A stretch of DNA of 64,000 nt from Flectobacillus roseus (GCF_030056665.1 NZ_JASHIG010000020.1); one strand, 5' to 3'. Shown: positions 1 to 9,373, counted from the first letter of the stretch. Numbers and translations: made by a program. Notes: generated from the sequence alone by a model not told the origin.

Positions 1-1384
1 GATTAACCTTTGGAGCGTTGTTTGGCTGTTGTGGTTGTGTTTTTGCCTGAGGGTTTTTATGATGATTAGCCTGATGCTTATTATGGTTATTACCCTTTTG
101 GTTATTGTGTTGAGGTTGTTGCTGCGGCTTTTTATCCACAACTACAGCTTTCTCTTTTTTGTCAGAAACATCCACACGAGGGTCTTTTCTCTCATGCTTA
201 TGTTCTCTGCGTTCAGATTTAACCTCTTGGTGTTTATCGTTTTGTTTAGCTTTATTATGAGGCTTTTTCTTGTTGTTGCTGTATTTCTTGTCCATTTTGT
301 CCAAGTCAGCATTCAATCCAGAACTTGCCTTATCTAAATCTAAAGAAGCTGGTGTGCTCTCCATTACGTCTAAAGATTGAGGTTGAATGCCTTTTTCATT
401 TAGCTCAACAACTTCTCTCACTTTATCGACAGTCACAGGAATCCAGTTACTTTCTTCGCCACGATACCCAAACCACATGACACGTTTGAAGATGTCTGTT
501 TTTTGTAAAAGCGCTTCGCCTTTCAAAGTTTGTAGGGGCTTCTCGATAGTCGGAATATCTTTGAGTGCGTCCATATAAGTCTCAAGCTCATAGTTGAGAC
601 AACATTTCAAACGACCACATTGCCCTGATAATTTCACAGGATTCAATGAAAGATTTTGATAACGAGCAGCCGAAGTAGTTACGTTTTTGAAGTCCGTTAA
701 CCACGTCGAACAACAAAGTTCGCGACCGCAAACGCCAATTCCTCCCACACGAGCAGCTTCTTGACGCAAAGAGATTTGCTTCATTTCTACTCTAACTTTG
801 AACTCGCTTGCCAAAATTTTGATTAGCTCACGAAAGTCAACTCGGTCATCGGACGAGTAATAGAATATCGCTTTGGTATTATCTGATTGGAACTCAACAT
901 CAGACAACTTCATATCTAATTTAAGTTCTTTGATAATCTCGCGAGTACGATACATCGTTGGCAAGTCACGAGCGATAGCTTGCTCATGTTTTTCCAAGTC
1001 CTTATCATTGGCTTTGCGATAAACTACACGAACATTTTCATCATCTTTGATGCTTTTTTTCAGCATTTGGAGGCGAACTAATTCACCTTGAAGCGAAACA
1101 AAGCCAAGATGATGCCCGTTTGGCACATCTACAATTACAGGGTCGCCAGCATATAATTCGATTTGATTGACATTTCGAAAATATTCTTTACGACCACCCT
1201 TAAATTTTACCTCGATGATATTAAACTTACTAAATGCGGGCACTTCCATATTCGACAACCAGTCAAATACGTTCATTTTATTACACCCACCTGTACTACA
1301 AGCACCGTTGTTTTTACAGCCACTTACAGCACCATTGTTATTACGAGTACCACAACTACCTGTGGAACATGATTTGCATCCCAT
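1..1384 (-). CDS. PSP1 domain protein (RicT/YaaT-like), 3' end outside window
   Basis: The reading frame opens at ATG 1384 and stays open to base 1, so the C-terminus lies outside the window; at least 461 codons are visible. The central part matches the PSP1 family (B. subtilis RicT/YaaT), with the paired cysteine motifs CGRELCCSTW and GQCGRLKCCLNYE that in RicT help bind an iron-sulfur cluster. The first ~35 residues are unusual, with six cysteines in an Asn/Gly-rich stretch starting MGCKSCSTGSCG. After about residue 360 the protein becomes a low-complexity tail rich in Lys, Asn, Gln and His. PSP1 proteins in other phyla act in RNA processing or developmental control; the role in Bacteroidota is not established. 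The family call is firm, the function is not. Confidence 0.85.
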   Translation of the reverse strand, partial: MGCKSCSTGSCGTRNNNGAVSGCKNNGACSTGGCNKMNVFDWLSNMEVPAFSKFNIIEVKFKGGRKEYFRNVNQIELYAGDPVIVDVPNGHHLGFVSLQGELVRLQMLKKSIKDDENVRVVYRKANDKDLEKHEQAIARDLPTMYRTREIIKELKLDMKLSDVEFQSDNTKAIFYYSSDDRVDFRELIKILASEFKVRVEMKQISLRQEAARVGGIGVCGRELCCSTWLTDFKNVTTSAARYQNLSLNPVKLSGQCGRLKCCLNYELETYMDALKDIPTIEKPLQTLKGEALLQKTDIFKRVMWFGYRGEESNWIPVTVDKVREVVELNEKGIQPQSLDVMESTPASLDLDKASSGLNADLDKMDKKYSNNKKKPHNKAKQNDKHQEVKSERREHKHERKDPRVDVSDKKEKAVVVDKKPQQQPQHNNQKGNNHNKHQANHHKNPQAKTQPQQPNNAPKVN

Positions 1385-1536
1385 ATATCTTCAAAAGTGA
1401 ACGAGATAATGAGGATAAGTAAGGTTTGACTTTGGAATATATTTCCTGAAATCTTTTTTACTATGGCTCAAAACTCAGTGAAACACTGATCTCTTTGGGA
1501 CTAAGTGAAAAATTAAGTTTTAGCTTAAGTTAGTGG

Positions 1537-1657
1537 GCAAAATAAAATTCAATTTTGAGGCTTTCGACTTTCAGCGATGGGCTTTCAGCAAAAACATATC
1601 TGTAGTTACTAAAAACCTCTTAAAACTCTTTGCCTAATGCCTGTTGCCTAAAGCACA
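1537..1657 (+). repeat. Dispersed intergenic repeat R1, copy a
   Basis: This copy lies in the 366-base gap between purD (3' end) and the PSP1 gene (5' end). It begins GCAAAATAAAATTCAATTTT, continues with GGCTTTCGACTTTCAGC and ends CTTTGCCTAATGCCTGTTGCC. The same order of words recurs at 25615-25726, 40310-40420 and 41184-41495. No open frame or transposase is present. The rest of the gap (1385-1536, 1658-1750) holds nothing I can name. Confidence 0.7.
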
Positions 1658-1750
1658 CTAGCTTAGATCTTATTATGCACTAATACTTACCTATATTGGT
1701 TTGCTTTTACTAATCTAATTTTCCTTAACTCCATCAAAGAAGTTCAGCGA

Positions 1751-3034
1751 CTAACTATACCTGAGCACGTCCAAACCAATATCGCGACGATAATACTTAC
1801 CTTCAAATGAAATAGTACTAGCCGCTTTTTGTGATTTTTGGATAGCTCTTTCTAATGTATTAGACATTCCAGTAAGAGCCATTACTCTACCACCATTTGT
1901 CACTACAAGGTTTCCATCAAGTTTGGTACCAGCATGGAAAATTGAGGCATCTTCTACGTTTTCGTAACCTACAATTACATCACCTTTGTTATAGTCACCC
2001 GGATAGCCTCCTGCTACTACTACAGTAGTTACGGCGTGTTGTTTGCTTACAGAAAACTCTGCTTGCCCCAATTCGCCTTTAGCGGTTGCTATCATAAGAG
2101 TTAATAAATCTGACTCGATACGTGGTAGAACAACCTCTGTTTCTGGGTCGCCCATACGTGCGTTGTATTCAATCACGATAGGTTCTCCTTCGTGATTCAT
2201 CAAACCGATGAAGATAAAACCATTATACTTGATACCTTCTGCCTGTAGACCAGTTAGTGTAGGTTTAACGATATTTTCTTCAACAGATTGCATAAATTTT
2301 TCGGTAGCAAAAGGCACTGGCGAAACAGCTCCCATACCACCTGTATTCAAACCTGTATCTGCTTCGCCGATACGTTTGTAATCTTTTGCTTCAGGAAGAA
2401 TTTTGTATGATTCTCCATCAGTAAGGACAAATACCGAAAGTTCGATACCCGTCAAAAACTCTTCAATTACCACTTTGCTACTAGCATCGCCAAATTTGGC
2501 GTCAACAAGCATTTCAGAAAGTGATGTTTGAGCTTCTTCTAATGTTTGGGCAATAATAACTCCTTTACCTGCTGCTAGTCCATCAGCTTTTAATACGATA
2601 GGAAGCTTTTGGGTAGCCAAATATGCTAAACCATCCTCTAGTGTATCTTTCGTAAAAGTTTGTGATTTTGCAGTAGGGATACCATATTTTACCATAAAGT
2701 TTTTCGAAAAATCTTTCGAACCTTCTAGCATTGCCCCTTTCGAGTCTGGTCCTACCATCAAAACATGTTGTAAATCTGGGCGACTTTGGAAATAGTCACG
2801 AACACCTCTTACAAGTGGTTCTTCTGGGCCAACAATTACTAGTTCGATTTGATTTTCTAAAACTTGCTCTGCGATTTTTTCAAAATCATTGAAGCCAACA
2901 GCCAAGTTTGTAGCAATAGCAGCTGTGCCAGCATTACCTGGAGCTACGAATAATTTTTCGCAAAGGGGGCTTTGAGCGATTTTCCAAGCAAATGCGTGTT
3001 CACGTCCGCCCGAGCCTAAAATTAGTATGTTCAT
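1751..3034 (-). CDS. purD: Phosphoribosylamine--glycine ligase
   Basis: GAR synthetase joins glycine to 5-phosphoribosylamine using ATP, the second step of de novo purine synthesis, in the cytoplasm. At 427 residues it has the normal family length. The N-terminal domain starts NILILGSGGREHAFAW. The ATP-grasp domain shows KADGLAAGKGV near residue 150, NTGGMGAVSP near 232 and EYNARMGDPETE near 290, which carries metal and nucleotide ligands. The start ATG at 3034 gives the conserved N-terminus directly. The gene stands alone, without other pur genes beside it, as is common in Bacteroidota, and has a plausible promoter at 3111-3142. Confidence 0.97.
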   Translation of the reverse strand: MNILILGSGGREHAFAWKIAQSPLCEKLFVAPGNAGTAAIATNLAVGFNDFEKIAEQVLENQIELVIVGPEEPLVRGVRDYFQSRPDLQHVLMVGPDSKGAMLEGSKDFSKNFMVKYGIPTAKSQTFTKDTLEDGLAYLATQKLPIVLKADGLAAGKGVIIAQTLEEAQTSLSEMLVDAKFGDASSKVVIEEFLTGIELSVFVLTDGESYKILPEAKDYKRIGEADTGLNTGGMGAVSPVPFATEKFMQSVEENIVKPTLTGLQAEGIKYNGFIFIGLMNHEGEPIVIEYNARMGDPETEVVLPRIESDLLTLMIATAKGELGQAEFSVSKQHAVTTVVVAGGYPGDYNKGDVIVGYENVEDASIFHAGTKLDGNLVVTNGGRVMALTGMSNTLERAIQKSQKAASTISFEGKYYRRDIGLDVLRYS

Positions 3035-3110
3035 TGAATTGGTTAATCTAAAATAAACAGCCTTTAAATAAGACTATTTGTTTGAAATTGAATTGAGTAC
3101 AAAGGGATAG

Positions 3111-3142
3111 CAAAATTAACGCACAAAGAGGCATTTATAAAA
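3111..3142 (-). promoter_or_regulatory. Candidate Bacteroidetes-type promoter of purD
   Basis: On the minus strand TTTT (3142-3139) is followed after 20 bases by TAATTTTG (3118-3111), a perfect TAnnTTTG -7 box with a one-mismatch -33 box. The predicted 5' UTR is about 70 bases. Confidence 0.5.
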
Positions 3143-3328
3143 TCCTAGCTCAGCATTTTTAACAAAACTATCAGAATCTTATTAATTGGAAGATTTTGAC
3201 GATGTGTTTGAAGTCATAAATTGCCAACAAATTTCGTCAACTTTTTATTCCTTAAACCTCTAGTTTGTTTATTTAAAATGCTTGAACAAGGTTTTCTTAA
3301 TACCTCTTTGTTTTATTTTTTTGATAAT

Positions 3329-5683
3329 CTAGTTGGCAAGTTCGCTCAAGAATTTAATTCTCATTAAGCGTAATTCCTCCTCTGTAATATCATCAATTCC
3401 ACATTTATCTAATGCTACTGCAATATTATCGGTTTCGGCATGCAAGAAATAGTCATAGATTTCGTCTTGCTTGTCTGGCTCCACTACTTGATTGATATAA
3501 TAATCCAAGTTGAGTTTTGTTCCCGAATAACAGATATGCTCGATTTCTTCGATGAGGTCTTCCATTGCCAATTCTTTTTGTTCGGCAATAATGTCCAAAT
3601 CTACTTTGCGGTCTACCTGCTGGATAATATGAATTTTGATTTTTGACTTATTAACTGTCGATTTTACGACTACCTCAGTAGCAGTTTCTATTTCGTTATC
3701 CTCTACGTACTTTTTGATTAAGTCAATAAACGGACGACCAAATTTCACTACTTTACCCATACCCACACCGTTGATTTGAGCCATATCCTCCTTGGTAGTA
3801 GGATACGTTGTGGCCATTTCTTCGAGAGAAGGATCTTGGAAAATTACGTAAGGAGGCAAATTTTTGTCTTTCGCAATTTTCTTTCTAAGGTTTTTCAACA
3901 ATTCGAACAATGCAGCATCGTACGAACCGCCACCACCAGCTAACGATTCTTTTTCGTCCTCTTCCTCAATGTGTTCGTTTTCGTAGTCATGATCTTTCGA
4001 AAGCGTTAATGGGAAAGAATCCTTCAAGAAAGCATGACCTTTTTCAGATACTTTCAAGATACCGTAGTTTTCAATATCTTTTTCTAAGTATCCTAAAACA
4101 GTAATTTGACGAATAACCGACAACCATTGTTCTACAGGTTCTTGCTGCTGTGCTTTTTTCTTAGTTGTTTTTGGCGCTTTTTTAGCTTTAGGTTTCGGAA
4201 TCGGATTTCCATCCTCATCTTCCTCATCTGAGTATTCTACTTCTTCGTCTTCTTCATCTTCCTCGTCCTCATCGTCGTCGGCTTGAAGTTTGAAGTAGCT
4301 TTTCCCTTTTCCAAAAATATCTAATTTATGATGCTCGTAGCTTGTAACGTATTGGTTTTTGTGACCAAGCAATACATCTGCCAAGTGCTGGGCGTCAAAA
4401 CGCTCACCTGTCATAATAGCTGCTTGTAATGCCAAAACTACCTCCTGTTCTACTTTGAACTTTGGTGTTGGTTTTTTACAATTGTCACAATAGCCACAAT
4501 CTTTTTCAACATGCTCTCCAAAATAGTGAAGCAACTGACGACGACGGCAAACTCCTAGCGTAGAGTAAGATACCATCTCGTTCAATAACATGCGGGCATT
4601 GTCGCGCTCATTGATGGTTTTGTCTTTGTTAAACTTATCCAGTTTGTTGATGTCCTCTTTTGCATAGAACATGATACAAATACCTTCCAAACCATCGCGA
4701 CCTGCACGACCTGTTTCTTGGTAGTATCCTTCTAATGATTTTGGCGCATCGTAGTGGATTACAAAACGAACATCTGGCTTATCGATACCCATACCAAAGG
4801 CAATAGTAGCAACCATTACTTCAGCCTCCTCGTTCAAGAAAGCCTCTTGGTTGGCCATACGAATATCGCTATCCAAGCCTGCATGATAAGGAAGCGCTTT
4901 GATACCGTTTACATTCAATACCTCGGCTACTTCTTCAACTTTTTTGCGACTCAGACAGTAGATAATCCCTGCCTTACCGTGATTCACCTTGATGAATTTG
5001 ATAATCTGCTTATCAATATCATCACGCTTAGCACGGATTTCGTAATACAAATTTTTGCGGTTGAAAGACGACTTAAACAAAGTAGCATCATCCATATTCA
5101 GGTTTTTCTGAATATCCTGTTGCACCTTTGGTGTTGCAGTTGCGGTGAGCGCAATAATTGGCAAAGTACTATCTAAGCTTTCGACAATACTGCGAATTCG
5201 GCGATATTCTGGGCGGAAATCGTGTCCCCATTCGGAGATACAGTGCGCTTCGTCGATGGCCACAAAAGAAATTTTTGCTTGTTTCAAGAAAGCAAGGTTA
5301 TCTTCTTTGGTCAAAGACTCAGGAGCAATGTACAACAATTTCACTTGACCACTGATTACGTCATTTTTTACTTTCGTCATCTCGGCTTTATTGAGCGACG
5401 AGTTCAAAAACTGCGCATTGATACCAAAAGCGTTCATCTGATCCACTTGGTTTTTCATCAATGCAATCAATGGCGAAATAACAATAGCAGTCCCCTCAGT
5501 GGCTATGGCTGGTAATTGATAACACAATGACTTGCCTGCCCCTGTTGGCATGATTACGAAAGTATTTTTTCCTGCTAAAGTATTCTTAATGATATCTTCC
5601 TGCTCGCCACGAAACTGGCTGTAACCGAAGGTTTCTTTGAGTTTTTCCTTCAACAAGTCGGTGGTCTCTTGACTAACACTCAT
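3329..5683 (-). CDS. recQ: ATP-dependent DNA helicase RecQ, long form with acidic/basic insert
   Basis: Superfamily 2 3'-5' DNA helicase for recombination and stalled-fork repair. Walker A is PTGAGKSLCYQLPA, the DEAH box is AIDEAHCISEWGHDFRP, and motif VI is QETGRAGRDG. These are followed by the RecQ zinc cysteines (CGYCDNC), an RQC winged helix and a C-terminal HRDC domain (about residues 605-690), plus a further helical tail. The winged helix is split at about residues 466-515 by a run of Asp/Glu followed by a Lys/Pro/Ala-rich run. ATG at 5683 is preferred over the in-frame TTG at 5692. The product has 784 residues, against about 610 in E. coli. A shorter second RecQ is encoded at 48540-50459. 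Confidence 0.95.
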   Translation of the reverse strand: MSVSQETTDLLKEKLKETFGYSQFRGEQEDIIKNTLAGKNTFVIMPTGAGKSLCYQLPAIATEGTAIVISPLIALMKNQVDQMNAFGINAQFLNSSLNKAEMTKVKNDVISGQVKLLYIAPESLTKEDNLAFLKQAKISFVAIDEAHCISEWGHDFRPEYRRIRSIVESLDSTLPIIALTATATPKVQQDIQKNLNMDDATLFKSSFNRKNLYYEIRAKRDDIDKQIIKFIKVNHGKAGIIYCLSRKKVEEVAEVLNVNGIKALPYHAGLDSDIRMANQEAFLNEEAEVMVATIAFGMGIDKPDVRFVIHYDAPKSLEGYYQETGRAGRDGLEGICIMFYAKEDINKLDKFNKDKTINERDNARMLLNEMVSYSTLGVCRRRQLLHYFGEHVEKDCGYCDNCKKPTPKFKVEQEVVLALQAAIMTGERFDAQHLADVLLGHKNQYVTSYEHHKLDIFGKGKSYFKLQADDDEDEEDEEDEEVEYSDEEDEDGNPIPKPKAKKAPKTTKKKAQQQEPVEQWLSVIRQITVLGYLEKDIENYGILKVSEKGHAFLKDSFPLTLSKDHDYENEHIEEEDEKESLAGGGGSYDAALFELLKNLRKKIAKDKNLPPYVIFQDPSLEEMATTYPTTKEDMAQINGVGMGKVVKFGRPFIDLIKKYVEDNEIETATEVVVKSTVNKSKIKIHIIQQVDRKVDLDIIAEQKELAMEDLIEEIEHICYSGTKLNLDYYINQVVEPDKQDEIYDYFLHAETDNIAVALDKCGIDDITEEELRLMRIKFLSELAN

Positions 5684-5757
5684 TGTCTTCAAACTTATTT
5701 GAGGTTATGAATAAAATTGATATTTGGTGGTTGTGAGACTGTACTTATATAATAGTT

Positions 5758-5765
5758 TATCTTTG
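5758..5765 (+). promoter_or_regulatory. Candidate -7 box for kdsD
   Basis: TATCTTTG fits TAnnTTTG and lies 45 bases before the start codon of kdsD in the divergent recQ-kdsD gap. No clear TTTG is found at the right distance upstream, so this is only a half-supported promoter. Confidence 0.4.
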
Positions 5766-5810
5766 CACTAAAATTAATACAAAACCAGTCATTAAAAACC
5801 GTTTCTAAAA

Positions 5811-6779
5811 TTGAAATTAGTAAAAAATATTCAATCAACAGCAAAAAAAGTTTTGCAGGAAGAAGCCGAAGCGATACAAAAAATTATTGATAAAATTGAT
5901 TCAGATTTTGAATCATGTGTAAATCACTTACTTAACAGTCGTGGTCGCTTTGTGATTACAGGTATTGGAAAATCTGCAATCATTGCTCAAAAAATCGTTG
6001 CAACACTTAATTCGACAGGTACGCCAGCTTTGTTTATGCATGCTGCCGACGCTATTCATGGCGACCTTGGTATGATTCAAGATGGAGATACCGTAATGTG
6101 TATTTCTAAATCTGGAGATACGCCTGAAATTAAGGTACTTGTACCGCTGATTAAGCGTACAGGGGTGAAACTCATTGCGATGGTTTCAAATCCTCAATCG
6201 TATTTAGGGAAAAACGCTGATTTTATTTTGCATGCATTAGCCGAAAGAGAAGCTGACTTACTTAATCTGGCACCAACAACTAGTACAACGGTAGCGCTTG
6301 CGCTTGGCGATGCCTTGGCGGTATGTCTATTGGAATGCCGTGGCTTTAGTAGTACCGATTTTGCTAAATACCACCCTGGTGGTGCTTTGGGCAAAAAATT
6401 GTATTTGAAAGTAAGTGATATTTATCCAAATCATGAATTACCGATTGTTCAATACAATACGTCTATCAAAGATGCTATTGTAGAAATCAGTTCGAAACGT
6501 TTGGGGGCAACTGCCGTTGTGAATGCAGACGGTACTTTGGCGGGTATTATTACTGATGGTGACGTTCGTAGAATGTTGAATAAGTACGAGGTTTTGACAG
6601 GTTTGGAAGCGAAAGATATTATGACCGCTAACCCGAAAACCATCGAACCTGATGCTTACGCTACAGAAGCTCTTCAAGTTATGCAAGAGAAAAATATTAC
6701 CTCTTTAGTTGTACTAGAAAATCAAAAACCCATCGGTTTTGTTCACTTACATGATTTGTTGAAGGAAGGACTAGTTTAG
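5811..6779 (+). CDS. kdsD: KpsF/GutQ family arabinose-5-phosphate isomerase
   Basis: Interconverts ribulose 5-phosphate and arabinose 5-phosphate, feeding Kdo synthesis for lipopolysaccharide. It has an N-terminal SIS domain (about residues 30-185, with GIGKSAIIAQKIVATLNSTG and SKSGDTPEI) followed by two CBS domains (about 205-320, with IITDGDVRRML), the standard 320-residue architecture. The only sensible start is TTG at 5811: the frame is blocked by TAA at 5793-5795 and there is no early ATG. The gene diverges from recQ and is followed by repeat R3. The enzyme could instead serve another sugar phosphate, as GutQ does, but with lptD in the same window the LPS role is likely. Confidence 0.92.
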   Translation: MKLVKNIQSTAKKVLQEEAEAIQKIIDKIDSDFESCVNHLLNSRGRFVITGIGKSAIIAQKIVATLNSTGTPALFMHAADAIHGDLGMIQDGDTVMCISKSGDTPEIKVLVPLIKRTGVKLIAMVSNPQSYLGKNADFILHALAEREADLLNLAPTTSTTVALALGDALAVCLLECRGFSSTDFAKYHPGGALGKKLYLKVSDIYPNHELPIVQYNTSIKDAIVEISSKRLGATAVVNADGTLAGIITDGDVRRMLNKYEVLTGLEAKDIMTANPKTIEPDAYATEALQVMQEKNITSLVVLENQKPIGFVHLHDLLKEGLV

Positions 6780-6790
6780 ATTTTGATAGG

Positions 6791-6820
6791 GATCAGGCAA
6801 CAGGCACAAGGCAAAGAGTT
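6791..6820 (-). repeat. R1 repeat fragment, inverted
   Basis: The reverse complement reads CTCTTTGCCTTGTGCCTGTT and onward, the 3' end of repeat R1. It sits 11 bases after the kdsD stop and is the only R1 piece found here clearly on the minus strand. Confidence 0.6.
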
Positions 6821-6854
6821 GATGTAGATTTTTTTTGTTATCTTCTTCGAAATA

Positions 6855-6995
6855 GATCTGAGTCATCCCAAACTTTGAAATTAGACTTATCGTCAAATCA
6901 TTTATCAAAAAAGCGGTCGAAAAACAATTTTCGACCGCTTTTTTGATACTGCTATGCTTTTCGGTTTAAGACGTACGGTATTGCGTCTCTACTGA
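6855..6995. repeat. Composite palindromic repeat R3, copy A
   Basis: Fills much of the convergent gap between kdsD and the DUF4293 gene. The core at 6904-6947 is a near-perfect inverted repeat with arms AAAAAAGCGGTCGAAAA / TTTTCGACCGCTTTTTT and a very short loop, which would act as a terminator in both directions. To its right (6969-6992) lies AGACGTACGGTATTGCGTCT, a degenerate copy of the second R3 palindrome, and to its left (6866-6875) the word GAGTCATCC, shared with copy B. Related copies are at 34781-35062 and 39600-39750. Confidence 0.75.
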
Positions 6996-7039
6996 CAATC
7001 AATAGACAGGATTTATTGGATTCCTGAGTACATATTCTA

Positions 7040-7080
7040 AAAACTCAGCACTCTAAACTCTAAACTCTAAACTCCACACT
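7040..7080. repeat. R2 end-like fragment with three CTCTAAA units
   Basis: Three perfect tandem CTCTAAA units (7051-7071) are embedded in a sequence resembling the right end of repeat R2 (ACTCAGCACTC). It ends six bases before the stop codon of the DUF4293 gene. Confidence 0.5.
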
Positions 7081-7085
7081 TACAA

Positions 7086-7559
7086 CTATCTCATTCTATC
7101 TGCTGAACGCACTAGCATTTCGTCGCGACGGATTAGACGATTGGCAATCATATTTGCCAATAAAGCAAATACGCCAGCATAAAAACCTAAAGCATAGTTA
7201 CCTTGGTTTTCTGGTTCGAAAAGTGGAATACCTTCTTTGAAAACATTGAAAAAACTAGCGCCTAATACACCCGCCAAAACTGCCGAATTTAAGGCTCCTA
7301 AAGACATTTGTAAGACTCTTTTCTTGTACTGAGATATAGAAAATGCTGCAATTAGCGCTGCCAATCCAGCCAAAATTGCAATATAAATCGTGCTTGAGCT
7401 TACAGTGGTAGTACCTTGTGCATGCTCCAAAGCTTTGGCTGTCAATACGACTTTCTGATTGAGTGCAGCACTACTTTTTTCCCAAATTGGGCTACTAATT
7501 ACAACTCCCATGGCAATTACTACTAATGCCAATAAAAGACTTTGTGTACGTTGAATCAT
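7086..7559 (-). CDS. DUF4293 family membrane protein
   Basis: A 157-residue inner-membrane protein. It starts MIQRTQSLLLALVVIAMGV, the conserved opening of DUF4293, and has four hydrophobic segments (about residues 5-22, 55-75, 85-107 and 120-140), ending in a basic tail with RRDEMLVRSADRMR. The family is confined to Bacteroidota and has no known function. It lies 95 bases downstream of the carotenoid desaturase on the same strand, so the two may be co-transcribed. Confidence 0.85.
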   Translation of the reverse strand: MIQRTQSLLLALVVIAMGVVISSPIWEKSSAALNQKVVLTAKALEHAQGTTTVSSSTIYIAILAGLAALIAAFSISQYKKRVLQMSLGALNSAVLAGVLGASFFNVFKEGIPLFEPENQGNYALGFYAGVFALLANMIANRLIRRDEMLVRSADRMR

Positions 7560-7654
7560 TTTGTTATAGCTAAATCTTGTTTTTCAAAAACCTAAAGGTT
7601 TTGTTTTGATTGGGCAAAGTTCCGAAACTTTAACTAAGTAAACAAGTAGGTATT

Positions 7655-9127
7655 TCAAAGTTCCTTTGCCATGATTTTGGCCGAAGATAAGGCCAGAGGA
7701 ATTCCTCCGCCTGGGTGCACGCTTCCGCCTACAAAATATAATTCTTTGATGGTTTTTGAAAAATTCGCATGCCTCAAAAACGCCGCATATTTATTGTTAG
7801 AAGAATTTCCATACAAGGCTCCCTGTGCCGATGATGTTTTCAGCTCAATACTTCTTGGATCTAGGATAGACTCCGTTTCAATTAAAGATGCTAAGTCACA
7901 AGATAATATTCTAGATACTTTATCGATGACTTGCTGGCGCAGGTCTTGAATCAATTTATCCCAATCTTGTCCTTCGTTGGCTGGTGCATTGATAAGTACA
8001 AACCAGTTTTCACAACCTTCTGGTGCATCGTCTGGCTTGTGTTTGGAGCTAATGTTGATATATACAGTTGGGTCGTTGAAAATCTTTTTATCCTCAAACA
8101 TCACTCGAAACTCCTCCCGATAATCATCACTAAATAGGATATTATGAAGCCCTAATTCGGGAAAAGCCTTTTTTACTCCCCAATAAAAAATTACACCTGA
8201 GCTAGATTTGGGTTGATTTAACAGTTTATCAGGATGAGGTGATTGTGGTAATAATTTGCGATAGGTATGGGTAACATCCATATTAGAAACTACCTTATCG
8301 AAGAAGAGCTCTTGCTCTCCCCTATCCTGAGATACAACACGAATACCTATTATTTGCTGATTTTGAGTAAGAATTTCCTTTACGCGGTATTGAAAATGGA
8401 ATTTTACTCCAATTGATTTTGCCAAATCGACAAGTACATTGGTAATATCGACCATTCCTTTTTTTGGGAAAAAAGCACCCACATTATATTCCAAATGTGG
8501 AATAATATTCAATGTTGCAGGGGTTTGATAGGGGTCTGAGCCGTTGTAGGTGGCATATCTATTAAAAAGTTGCACCAATTTGGGATGTTGGAAATACTTT
8601 TCGTTGGCATGATTCATCGTTCCGAAAATACCAAGTTTAGGAAGGTTTAAGTATCCTCGTAAGGCCTTTTTCGAAGTCCATGTGGATAACTTGTGTAAAG
8701 AATCTTGCAGGAACAACCCGTCCAAGACTCCATATTTGAAGGCACTATCTTTTAAAAACTCTTCTACTTTCGCTGCCGAAATACCCAGAACCTTTTCCAC
8801 TTCTTGTGCAAATTTGGGAGGTTCAGCGTATGCATTTAGTCGACTTCCATCTTCCCAGAAATAGTGACAAATCGTAGATAGTCGCTCATATTCAAAAAAA
8901 TCAGACGCTTTTTTCCCTACTAACTGGAATAGTTCTTCCACCAAATGTGGCAAGGTAAACAAAGAAGGCCCTGCATCAAATCGGTAGCCATTTTGCTCAA
9001 AACTACTGAGTTTTCCACCTGCATATTCGTTCGCTTCAAACACTTCTACGGCATATCCTTTGTGTGCCAATCGAATAGCCGAAGCGATTCCTGCTATACC
9101 TGCTCCTATAATTGCGACTTTTTTCAT
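7655..9127 (-). CDS. crtD: Carotenoid desaturase, CrtI/CrtD family (probably 1-hydroxycarotenoid 3,4-desaturase)
   Basis: FAD-dependent carotenoid desaturase of 490 residues. The N-terminus carries the dinucleotide-binding motif GAGIAGIASAIRLAHKG followed by EANEYAGGKLSSF. The C-terminus has VGGSVHPGGGIPLALSSAKI, the CrtI-family FAD signature. Several internal stretches (FRFDAGPSLF-like opening, FYWGVKKAFPELGLHNILFS, ENWFVLINAP) are those I associate with the flavobacterial CrtD subgroup that makes myxol- and saproxanthin-type pigments, rather than phytoene desaturase itself. No crtB, crtY, crtW or crtZ is nearby, so substrate assignment is inference; phytoene desaturase (crtI) remains possible. 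Confidence 0.8.
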   Translation of the reverse strand: MKKVAIIGAGIAGIASAIRLAHKGYAVEVFEANEYAGGKLSSFEQNGYRFDAGPSLFTLPHLVEELFQLVGKKASDFFEYERLSTICHYFWEDGSRLNAYAEPPKFAQEVEKVLGISAAKVEEFLKDSAFKYGVLDGLFLQDSLHKLSTWTSKKALRGYLNLPKLGIFGTMNHANEKYFQHPKLVQLFNRYATYNGSDPYQTPATLNIIPHLEYNVGAFFPKKGMVDITNVLVDLAKSIGVKFHFQYRVKEILTQNQQIIGIRVVSQDRGEQELFFDKVVSNMDVTHTYRKLLPQSPHPDKLLNQPKSSSGVIFYWGVKKAFPELGLHNILFSDDYREEFRVMFEDKKIFNDPTVYINISSKHKPDDAPEGCENWFVLINAPANEGQDWDKLIQDLRQQVIDKVSRILSCDLASLIETESILDPRSIELKTSSAQGALYGNSSNNKYAAFLRHANFSKTIKELYFVGGSVHPGGGIPLALSSAKIMAKEL

Positions 9128-9373
9128 TCTTTTTTTGTTAGGATTTTCTCTTCAAATATCTATTTCAATCCTCTTATGAAACTACAGATTGGAGGGAATG
9201 TTTGAGCATTATACGTCTGTAGTATTTTTCTTAAATATGATTTTTTTTCATAAAAAATAAAAAGACAATACGGCGGAACCTACAAATACTTGCGAGAAGG
9301 CTCTTCTTTCTTGGCATTTTTTTACAAATCCTAAAGAAAGTTACAGATTCCACTCAAATAGATTTTAAATTCT
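9128..9373. other. Gap upstream of crtD and aspS
   Basis: This AT-rich part of the 367-base divergent gap holds no reading frame or repeat that I can identify. No TAnnTTTG box is convincing on the crtD side. The aspS promoter and leader occupy the remainder (9374-9494). Confidence 0.5.

Noticed and set aside
29..578. Two plus-strand open frames at the left edge
   Set aside because: They are antisense to the PSP1 gene, hydrophobic or Phe/Leu-rich because they mirror its Lys/Asn/Gln codons, and have no family features.
4754..5515. Plus-strand frames up to 140 codons inside recQ
   Set aside because: They are antisense to conserved helicase motifs on the minus strand. Codon bias and protein features belong to the minus strand.
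5690..5697. TAAGTTTG as a -7 box for recQ
   Set aside because: It would start transcription at or after the recQ start codon and no -33 box is at the right distance.
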